Source of the DNA: SZUA-36 sp963727635
GTDB taxonomy: Bacteria; Pseudomonadota; Gammaproteobacteria; Xanthomonadales; SZUA-36
Direction: 5' to 3'
NCBI GenBank assembly: GCA_963727635.1
Contig: CAVSHP010000021.1
Location: forward strand, 124,001-188,000
Length of the DNA stretch: 64,000 bases
Below, piece after piece: positions 56,201-62,500 of the stretch. Made by a program: the position numbers and the translations under genes. The notes under the pieces are model-generated. The model did no database searches and was not told where the DNA came from. It saw nothing but the letters and a program-made list of their open reading frames with translations. Each line of letters opens with the position of its first letter. The first letter of the stretch is position 1.

Positions 56201-58163
56201 GCGAGGCCGCATAACGTCCATGCTATCCGATGACGAAAATGTCCAGATCTCCTTCGATGGAGTTGGCAAAATCACCCGGTGGCAAGATACCGATGGACGT
56301 GATACTCAGTACGGCTATGATATCTCCGGCAGGACCAATTCGATCAGTACTCCGAATGGAGAAACAACGTCGACCTACGACATAGCCACCCGCGTGTCAT
56401 CCACAACGTACGTCGGTCAAACCAGCACTTTCGCACGGAACCAGCTTGGAATACCGGTATCAATTTCGCTACCGGGGAATTTCTTGGCGGCGCACACCTA
56501 CGATGGCGCCGGTCGCGCACTTAGCCTCAGCTATTCACTGCAGTCCAGCTTGCTGGAGCAATTGGACTACGCATTTGATGACGAAGGTCGAATTTCCGAA
56601 ATTCAAAGGTTGGGTTCGCTGATCACGTCATATGAATACGATCTGGCCGGTCGCCTGACAAATGAAACAAAGCGCTCGAATGGCGTGGTCGTTCGTTCCA
56701 TTGACTACGGCTATGACCTGAACGGTAATCTAAGCACCCGGACGACGGACGGACTTGACGAGCAGTTCGCGTATGACGCAAATGATCGCCTGATCAGTGA
56801 TGGGGCGACTCAATATGGTTGGGACGCGAATGGCAATCTTGTTACGGCGGATCGGGGGTCAGTTCGGGACACGTATACCTATGATTCGCAGGATCGACTG
56901 ATGTCAGTGGAGCGAACCGGCGACGAAGCATTCGTTGTTGAGTACAAGTACCACCAGGACGGTCTGTTGCGCTCCCGCCGCCAAAATGGCGAAGAAACCA
57001 TGTTTGTCTGGGATCGCTCGAATCCCGCCATGCCAATGCTTTTGGAAGAGACCAACGCGAACGGTGAGTTGATTCGGCGCTATTTTAACGATGGTATGTT
57101 TGTTACCCATTCGATTGATTCGAACGGTGAGAGCAGTTACTTCATGCGTGACCATGCCGGTTCTGTGATTGGTGTCGTGACCGGCGGTATAACCACGCGA
57201 ATCCAATACGACGCCTACGGGCGAGTAATTGAAGGAGCGAGCGCTTTGGCCCGAATTGGTTTCGTCAATGCCATTACAGACGAGGCAACTGGCTTCATTT
57301 TTATGCGCAGTCGATGGTATGACCCGGTTAGCACCAGGTTTTTGACGATGGATTCAGCCACTCCCGACCCGCTGAGGCCTGTAAGCTTCAACCGTTATGC
57401 CTATACGGCAGGTGATCCAGTCAACCGTTTTGATCCTGGCGGCCAGAGTGAATTTACGATCGCAAACGTCCTGGTCTCGTTGAGCGTTGCCTCAGCCCTT
57501 TTTTCGATAGGACATATCGCATACCTGAATGGCCCGGAGGAGATTGTCGCCGGAGGTTTTGGGGTTAAGCGAATATTGTTCAGAGACGCTGGTGATGTAA
57601 CTGCGCGGTTCGTTCGTTGGTTTGGCAGCGTAAGTGCAGATTTGAATGCCTGGGGGATAGGGTTTACCGGTGGGTTCGAAAGATTGAAATTTGACAACAA
57701 GGTCAACCATCAGCGGGCAAATTACTGGTACTTCGGGCCTTCCTTATCCATCCCGTCATCGCTTAGTGACACTGCCCTGGTCGGTGGTGGCGTTACCGGG
57801 ACAATTTATGGGTTGGGATCCGCTATCTTTCACACGCCACTACCGGAACACTACCAAGGCTATTTTGTATCGGCAGCCGCGGGCGGATCGGTCGCTGGTA
57901 ACATTGCCAAAAATGTGGCGCAAGCTGGCTTGACGGTTTCTGGATCCGTTTTTTGGTCGCCGGTGCCAACCTATTGGTTGTCGGATACAGGTGCCGCAGT
58001 GACAGATCGAGACGACTGCCATTTATGTGAGAGCCGATATAGTTTTGGATGGCGAGGCGGTGTTGGGTTAACCGCCGGACGAGGCGAGGGCGGCACTTCG
58101 AAAGCATTCAGCATCTCAATAACGTGGTACACATTGGCTCCCGGCAGCCCATTTGATGAATAA
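53262..58163 (+). CDS. Rhs-repeat protein with unknown C-terminal tip (C-terminal part of the large surface protein)
   Basis: A clean 1,633-residue frame. An Ig/BIG-like domain and a FIVAR-like linker come first. DUF6531-like entry (GNFSLTFKDLGLPVSGIPVT) and more than 30 YD/Rhs repeats (Y-D-x2-G-R/N) follow, forming the beta-cocoon shell. The Rhs core motif is in shifted form: FMRSRWYDPVSTRFLTMD ... FNRYAYTAGDPVNRFDPGG near 57300-57440. The last about 240 residues are a variable tip rich in glycine and aromatic residues that I do not recognise. The start at 53262 is only the first ATG after a frameshift; the natural protein starts upstream. Confidence 0.85.
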   Translation: MLLPADSTLLTSQSVSLKAIGIFEDGTSQNLTGVVSWSAGPVFSSPTPGVFNFTATRDAIVGSATVNVSARTPGDDVPPLAEITSPATNTTVTEPVDIIGTASDGNFLKYELAYALAGDADFTPIVTSTTPVTGGVLGQFDPTLLINDLYTIRLTVFDAGGNQTVDEVTVQVSGELKIGNFSLTFKDLGLPVSGIPVTVSRTYDSRDKGKGDFGVGWRLGIDGLRIRANRILGTAWQVDKYSLSFSLQPTDFHLVSLRLPGGRIEAFDMLVTPAVSPLVPFPPSRLNVQFVPRPGTRGSLALVNQTPLTVLGAQPGVVELVTDDALSVFDPDRFKYTSKDGDKFTISAKNGVEIIEEQNGNTITFSDSGIIHSSGESVLFERDDSGRITAIDDPLGNRLRYRYDANGDLTLHTDRNGNSTTFKYDRHHGLIEMTGGEGVSLVRNEYDSDGRIIKSTDADGKEINYIHDIDGKQETIFDRNGAPTTLNYDEAGNIIRKIDALGNVKSYEYDSAGNQTRITDPAGNVWQSEYDAFGNQTRFADPMGGIRSAEYNSRNLPTRLTDPTGATTLFEYDVRGNLIRETDPLGNSQESVYDSKGNLTQSSDALGNVTTLEYDASGFLISKTDPSGAIQHYQVNGLGDVVETRQTLTNDSGESVAVWQLAYDANQNQISEKLPGQDTPSTMSFDGNDQLVGSTNSQGTSWDATRNALGQVASQSSAGAVTLAAAYDAEGRVTAVGADDFSNITFEYDAIGNKIQLQSPETGTFSKQWNSRSLLEEEADEASNIRRHAYDLAGRRTKTVRPDTGERNIEYDIEGKIIRQTDSSGYNVQYVYDELDRVTELTGPDGITRQTQYDDAGRVTHTQGSFGEQWSYAHDSRGLLVETQSVSGADFNFEYDSFGFIKRTWLPNGSVLRYQHDALGRMVSHTLPQGQQRRLTYDEIGRIIESEKFDGTIISLAYDDLAKTMVRSADGLTQTFGYDARGRITSMLSDDENVQISFDGVGKITRWQDTDGRDTQYGYDISGRTNSISTPNGETTSTYDIATRVSSTTYVGQTSTFARNQLGIPVSISLPGNFLAAHTYDGAGRALSLSYSLQSSLLEQLDYAFDDEGRISEIQRLGSLITSYEYDLAGRLTNETKRSNGVVVRSIDYGYDLNGNLSTRTTDGLDEQFAYDANDRLISDGATQYGWDANGNLVTADRGSVRDTYTYDSQDRLMSVERTGDEAFVVEYKYHQDGLLRSRRQNGEETMFVWDRSNPAMPMLLEETNANGELIRRYFNDGMFVTHSIDSNGESSYFMRDHAGSVIGVVTGGITTRIQYDAYGRVIEGASALARIGFVNAITDEATGFIFMRSRWYDPVSTRFLTMDSATPDPLRPVSFNRYAYTAGDPVNRFDPGGQSEFTIANVLVSLSVASALFSIGHIAYLNGPEEIVAGGFGVKRILFRDAGDVTARFVRWFGSVSADLNAWGIGFTGGFERLKFDNKVNHQRANYWYFGPSLSIPSSLSDTALVGGGVTGTIYGLGSAIFHTPLPEHYQGYFVSAAAGGSVAGNIAKNVAQAGLTVSGSVFWSPVPTYWLSDTGAAVTDRDDCHLCESRYSFGWRGGVGLTAGRGEGGTSKAFSISITWYTLAPGSPFDE

Positions 58164-58223
58164 CTTTGTCGGATCAACAAGCACTTGTCACGATTGCACG
58201 GGATCAAAGAGTGGAGTGCTGAC

Positions 58224-59411
58224 GTGGGTAAAATAAAAATGCTCTTTTATGTGCTGGTTCTGGCCTGCCTGGCCGCATGTTCTGAAGCCGACGAGCCGTA
58301 CTCGAACAACTTGTCCGGAAACGGCCAGAACACCGGTATAAATAGTCAAAACACGAGCGCAAACAGGTCATTGCCTCCCGGCAGCATGCGTCTGGCCCCG
58401 GCAACCGTCGTTGACCCTGGCGGGTTTGGCCGGCCAATGGTGGCCTCGACGATACTGGCGCCGGTCGGCTGGTCGACTTCAGGCGGTGTGGTGTGGCAAC
58501 AGAACACAGCACCGTGCGGAGAGCGCAACCCGCATACAAGTTGGAAAGCGGTGTCGCCCGACGGCATGCAGGCGGTCGAGATTCTCGCCGAAGAAGTCTG
58601 GAACGGGGACAATTTTCCGATTCCCCCGGAAGCTCGTGGCGGATGCCCGAATGTGCAGATCAGGGATGCCCGCAGCTTCGTGATCGACTACGCGCTGCGG
58701 CACCGGCCCGGCGCCCGCTTGCTCGATTATCGGGACCTGCCTGAAAATGAAACGCGCGTGGTGCAGGATTATATCGACCGGAACTCCGGGCCCGCAGCCC
58801 AGGGTCAGAACCGCAATATATTCGCCGGTGGCAAGGCGTTGCTTGCCTACACGCAGAACGGCGTGGAAATGCGTGAATCCATCCACGTGTCTTTTATCGT
58901 TGCCCCCATCGCCATGGAGGGTGGTATGGGTGGCCAGATGCAACGGGCGGTGACCATCGGCACGTTGCTCGGCTTTGCAATCAAGGCGCCTGCCGGTTCT
59001 CTGAACCTGAAGTTTGCGGACCTTTTTGCCCGCTCCATCAAGGCAAACCCTGCCTATGCACAATTAATGGCCGACCACAACGCCAAGATGACCGGCATTG
59101 TTTCCCGCGGGGTGTCGGAACGCACCGAGATTACGGCCAGGACCGGTGAGGAGTTACGCCGCATTCAAAGCGAATACTGGGATCGAAAAAGCGCCAGTGA
59201 CGACCTCGGACAGAACCATGTCATCAGCGGCATCCGCGACGCGAACGAGTACTCCGATCCCTACACGGTCGGTGGTGTGGTCGAACTGGACAATACGTTC
59301 CAGAATGCCTGGCGGCTGCAAGACGGTACCTACGTGCTGACGGACGACCCTTCTTTCAATCCCAACCTGGCCACCGGAATGGACGGTCAGCAACTGCGGA
59401 GAAGCCGATGA
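58224..59411 (+). CDS. Unknown lipoprotein downstream of the Rhs protein
   Basis: A 395-residue lipoprotein (LVLACLAACSEAD lipobox) from GTG 58224, with GGAG seven bases upstream. A Q/N/S-rich linker (about residues 28-48) leads to a mixed alpha/beta domain with four cysteines (APCGERNP, GGCPNVQ and others) and a helical C-terminal third. No family recognised. It follows the Rhs gene by 60 bp, a place often taken by immunity proteins, and its stop overlaps the next start (ATGA), so it may equally belong with the rhodanese-like gene. Confidence 0.7.
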   Translation: MGKIKMLFYVLVLACLAACSEADEPYSNNLSGNGQNTGINSQNTSANRSLPPGSMRLAPATVVDPGGFGRPMVASTILAPVGWSTSGGVVWQQNTAPCGERNPHTSWKAVSPDGMQAVEILAEEVWNGDNFPIPPEARGGCPNVQIRDARSFVIDYALRHRPGARLLDYRDLPENETRVVQDYIDRNSGPAAQGQNRNIFAGGKALLAYTQNGVEMRESIHVSFIVAPIAMEGGMGGQMQRAVTIGTLLGFAIKAPAGSLNLKFADLFARSIKANPAYAQLMADHNAKMTGIVSRGVSERTEITARTGEELRRIQSEYWDRKSASDDLGQNHVISGIRDANEYSDPYTVGGVVELDNTFQNAWRLQDGTYVLTDDPSFNPNLATGMDGQQLRRSR

Positions 59412-60385
59412 ACAGATTGCACTTACACGTGATATACAGCTGCGCCCTCGCGCTTTTCATTGCCCGGCCGGTGTTGGCGCAGGACCGCTACGACGATGGG
59501 CAGGTGCAGGGACAGCAAGGCGGTTATCAAGGCTACCAACAGGATCAGCCCTATGGCCAGAACCAGGGGAATAACCAGGGCTACCAACAGGATCCACCCT
59601 ATGGTCAGAACCAGGGGAATAACCAGGGCTACCAACAGGATCAACCATACGGCCAGAACCAGGGTAATAACCAGGGCTACCAACAGGATCAGCCCTATGG
59701 CCAGAACCAGGGGAACAACCAGGGCTACCCTCAGGACCAGCCCTATGGTCAGAACCCGGGGAATAACCAGGGCTACCAACAGGATTCACCCTATGGCCAG
59801 AACCAGGGAAATTACCGCGGCTACCAGCAGGATAATCCTTATGGCCAGAACCAGGGGACCGCGTTGGGCAACCAAAAGGATCCACCCTACGGCCAGGACC
59901 AATCACGATTTGCCCGGGTAACGCAAATGGAAGAGCAGGATTTTGGCGTCCAGTCCGTTGCAGAACTTCACGCGGGCCCCATGCACGGGCCAACACCAAC
60001 GCGAGTGCCGGGCGGCCTGGTGATCACAACCGAGGCCCTGTACACGACACTGCAACAACACCCCAAGGGCATCCTGATTTTCGATGTGCTCGGCGGTAAT
60101 GCGATCCTGCCGGGCGCGCAGGCCGCGGCACCTGCGTCACAGCCGGGTAACTTCAACGATCAGACCCAGCGCGAATTTGGCAATTTCCTGCAGCAGGTTA
60201 CCGGCGGCAACAAGGCACAACCCGTGTTGTTCTATTGTCAGAGCCCGCAGTGCTGGATGTCCTATAACGCGGCCTTGCGCGCGATCAATCTCGGCTATAC
60301 ACAAGTCCTTTGGTACCGTGGCGGAATAGAGGCCTGGCAAATGGCGGGTCTGCCCACAGAAGACCCTTATGCAAACCGGAATTGA
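59408..60385 (+). CDS. Rhodanese-like CXXCW-motif protein with Q/N-rich tandem repeat
   Basis: A 325-residue exported protein (signal peptide ending RPVLAQ). Residues about 38-166 are eight copies of a 16-residue Q/N/G/Y repeat (NQGYQQDPPYGQNQGN). The C-terminal 150 residues are rhodanese-like: ILIFDVLGG, then VLFYCQSPQCWMSYNAALRA and VLWYRGGIEAWQMAGLPT. The C-x4-C-W segment and WYRGG resemble the CXXCW-motif proteins found with PQQ-dependent catabolism genes; no PQQ gene is here. It probably handles sulfur or redox chemistry in the periplasm. Translationally coupled to the lipoprotein. Confidence 0.82.
   Translation: MNRLHLHVIYSCALALFIARPVLAQDRYDDGQVQGQQGGYQGYQQDQPYGQNQGNNQGYQQDPPYGQNQGNNQGYQQDQPYGQNQGNNQGYQQDQPYGQNQGNNQGYPQDQPYGQNPGNNQGYQQDSPYGQNQGNYRGYQQDNPYGQNQGTALGNQKDPPYGQDQSRFARVTQMEEQDFGVQSVAELHAGPMHGPTPTRVPGGLVITTEALYTTLQQHPKGILIFDVLGGNAILPGAQAAAPASQPGNFNDQTQREFGNFLQQVTGGNKAQPVLFYCQSPQCWMSYNAALRAINLGYTQVLWYRGGIEAWQMAGLPTEDPYANRN
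59525..59908 (+). repeat. 48-bp coding tandem repeat, about eight copies
   Basis: Units start at 59525, 59573, 59621, 59669, 59717, 59765, 59813 and 59861, each 48 bp and in frame. The central five are closest to the consensus; the last two diverge. It encodes the Q/N-rich linker of the rhodanese-like protein and is a likely site of copy-number change by slippage. Confidence 0.9.
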
Positions 60386-60540
60386 TTGGCCGAATGAAAG
60401 ATTTGGGCTCATGCAACCACGCCAAGATCGCAAAATCACCAATTTCCACCAGCTCAAAAGAAAAAAGAGCACTGACCAGATTTATAGCCATAAAATTAAC
60501 TGTAAAGAAGCTATATTTGGTGATTTATAGACGTAATATT

Positions 60541-60560
60541 TATCTATTAAAATATAGATA
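60541..60560. promoter_or_regulatory. Probable HipB operator
   Basis: TATCTAT-N6-ATAGATA, perfect arms, directly upstream of the -35 box. A second, wider pair uses the same words: TATCTAT at 60591-60597 and ATAGATA at 60619-60625, spanning the start of transcription. The shape recalls the E. coli HipB site TATCC-N8-GGATA. Confidence 0.55.
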
Positions 60561-60562
60561 AC

Positions 60563-60590
60563 TTGACATTTTTCAAATTAGTCATATATT
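60563..60590 (+). promoter_or_regulatory. Sigma-70 promoter of hipBA
   Basis: TTGACA (60563-60568), 16-base spacer, TATATT (60585-60590), flanked by the candidate HipB half-sites. Transcription would start near 60597, about 35 bp before the hipB ATG. Confidence 0.7.
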
Positions 60591-60630
60591 TATCTATTAT
60601 TAGGTTAAATAAACATTAATAGATATTATT

Positions 60631-60963
60631 ATGACTGTTATGGACTATTACATCGCATCAGACACCGCAATCCTCGAGGAACTGGGCAGCCGTATCCGCA
60701 AGTTACGTCTGCGCAAGAACATCACCCAGGAGGACCTGGCCGCGCGCAGCTTGCTGGCGGTTGGCACCATCAAATCGCTGGAGGCCGGTAAAGCCAAGTT
60801 ATCGACCCTGGTCGCCGTTTTGCGCGAGCTTGGCGCGCTGGACCAACTGGATCAATTTATCCCGCCTGTCACGATCAGTCCGATCAGGCTGGCTGAAGCC
60901 AATAAAAAACCCGCCCGCAGACGGGCGCGGGCAACGGGCACAACCGGCAGGGACAAACAATAA
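60631..60963 (+). CDS. hipB: HipB-like antitoxin, Xre/Cro helix-turn-helix
   Basis: A 110-residue protein with an HTH_XRE domain: LGSRIRKLRLRKNITQEDLA, then ARSLLAVGTIKSLEAGKAKLSTLVAVLRELG. A basic C-terminal tail (KKPARRRARATG) follows, long for HipB. It should bind and silence HipA and repress the operon through the TATCTAT repeats upstream. Its stop overlaps the hipA ATG by one base, the usual coupling. The AT-rich promoter (about 60480-60630) contrasts with the GC-rich neighbours, a sign that the module may have been acquired. Confidence 0.88.
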   Translation: MTVMDYYIASDTAILEELGSRIRKLRLRKNITQEDLAARSLLAVGTIKSLEAGKAKLSTLVAVLRELGALDQLDQFIPPVTISPIRLAEANKKPARRRARATGTTGRDKQ

Positions 60964-62267
60964 TGACGGTCGAGGTTGCCGAGGTCTGGCTCTGGGGTAA
61001 CAGGGTAGGTGCGGTCGCCCTCGACGAACTGGGTGTTGGTGTATTCGAATACGATGCAGCATTTCTGCAACTCGGTCTGGATGTCGCGCCGCTGATGATG
61101 CCGCTTGAGGAAGCGCGCCGGGGCCATGTCCTGTACAGCTTTCCGGGGCTTAACCGGGAGACCTTCAAACAACTCCCCGGTTTGCTGGCCGACAGCCTGC
61201 CGGATAAATTTGGCCAGGCGATTGTGAATGCCTGGCTGGCCCGGCAGGGACGCAGCCCCGATGATTTTTCGATCATTGAGCGATTGTGCTACACCGGGTC
61301 GCGGGCGATGGGTGCGCTCGAATTCAAACCCGCGATTCAACACCTGGACCAACCGGTTGGGGTCGAAATTGGCGAGATGATCACATTGATACAGGATGTG
61401 ATGAAGCGGCGCAACGCGCTTGATACCAGGTTCACGGACGATGCACAGGGTAACCAGCAGGCCCTGCTCGATATCCTGCGCATCGGCACATCCGCAGGCG
61501 GCGCACGTGCAAAAGCGGTCATTGCCTACAACGAAAAAACCGCTGAGGTGCTCTCTGGCCAGGCAGATGCGCCTGAAGGTTTTGAACACTGGATATTAAA
61601 ATTCGACGGTGTCAGTGATATTGAATTTGGCCAGACATCCGATTTCGGCCGTATTGAATACGCCTACTACAAAATGGCGCTGGCCGCAGGCATCGAAATG
61701 TCCGAAAGCCGCTTACTTGAAGAAAACGGCCGGGCCCACTTCATGACACGGCGCTTTGATCGTGTTGCAGGTAAAAAGCTGCATATGCAATCGCTGTGCG
61801 CGCTGCAACACTACGATTTCAATTTGGCGGGTGCTTATGGCTACGAACAGGCACTGATGACCATGCGCAGGATGAAACTCTCCAGGCAGGAACAACTGCA
61901 GCAGTACCGGCGCATGGTGTTTAACGTCATCGCGCGTAACCAGGATGACCACACCAAGAACATCGCCTATTTGATGGATCAGCAGGGCGGATGGTCACTC
62001 GCCCCTGCCTTTGACATGACGCACTCCTATAAGCCCGGCGAAGGATGGACACAGACACACCAGATGACGATCAACGGCAAACGCGATCATTTTACCCGGC
62101 AGGATCTGATGAAGGTGGCCGAAACCAATGACCTGAAAAAGGCCGGAGAGGTTATCCAGGAAGTGTTGGAGGCCGTGGAGAAATGGCCAGCATTTGCTGC
62201 TGAAGCGGGCGTTGGTGAAAATAAAATCGCCGCCATCAGCAAAGACCATCGCCTGGCTTTAAGCTGA
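60963..62267 (+). CDS. hipA: HipA-like serine/threonine kinase toxin
   Basis: A 434-residue HipA kinase with N-terminal HipA_N (about residues 1-110) and C-terminal kinase domain. The P-loop-like autophosphorylation segment is TSAGGARAKAVI (S177), the ATP lysine lies in HWILKFDG, the catalytic loop is NVIARNQDDHTKN (D328, N333) and the metal-binding aspartate D351 is in PAFDMTHS. Such kinases phosphorylate glutamyl- or other aminoacyl-tRNA synthetases and cause growth arrest and persistence; the target here is unknown. All catalytic residues look intact. Confidence 0.92.
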   Translation: MTVEVAEVWLWGNRVGAVALDELGVGVFEYDAAFLQLGLDVAPLMMPLEEARRGHVLYSFPGLNRETFKQLPGLLADSLPDKFGQAIVNAWLARQGRSPDDFSIIERLCYTGSRAMGALEFKPAIQHLDQPVGVEIGEMITLIQDVMKRRNALDTRFTDDAQGNQQALLDILRIGTSAGGARAKAVIAYNEKTAEVLSGQADAPEGFEHWILKFDGVSDIEFGQTSDFGRIEYAYYKMALAAGIEMSESRLLEENGRAHFMTRRFDRVAGKKLHMQSLCALQHYDFNLAGAYGYEQALMTMRRMKLSRQEQLQQYRRMVFNVIARNQDDHTKNIAYLMDQQGGWSLAPAFDMTHSYKPGEGWTQTHQMTINGKRDHFTRQDLMKVAETNDLKKAGEVIQEVLEAVEKWPAFAAEAGVGENKIAAISKDHRLALS

Positions 62268-62274
62268 ACACGCA

Positions 62275-62305
62275 CAAAAAAAGGTGCCGTGCGTGGCACG
62301 GCACC
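62275..62305 (-). terminator. Hairpin with U tract on the - strand
   Basis: GGTGCCGTGC-GTG-GCACGGCACC with A8 on its left, so a terminator only when read on the - strand. No - strand gene ends here; it follows hipA by a few bases and may also mark the hipA mRNA end. Confidence 0.45.
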
Positions 62306-62398
62306 CACTCCATTTACAGTTTTCCAGCCAGGGCCGGAAGCTGCACACGAGGAGAACAAATCCTGTGGATTGCGATCATGAATAATGCATCATGAAAC

Positions 62399-62437
62399 CT
62401 TAACCTGAGCTTAAAATTCATTTAAGCTCAGGTTAAG
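62399..62437. repeat. Perfect 17-bp inverted repeat upstream of the cytochrome gene
   Basis: CTTAACCTGAGCTTAAA, 5-nt loop ATTCA, then its exact reverse complement. It ends 63 bp before the octaheme cytochrome ATG. It could be a hipA terminator (a short T run follows), an operator or a 5'-UTR hairpin. Confidence 0.6.
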
Positions 62438-62500
62438 TTTACCCTCGGTATCCTTGCGCCCGACGTGCTGAACTGACGTCGCAAACACGAGGAGATTTAA

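Noticed and set aside
59525..59908. Regular 48-bp repeats resembling a CRISPR array
   Set aside because: The repeats are contiguous without spacers, in frame, and encode the Q/N-rich segment of an exported protein.
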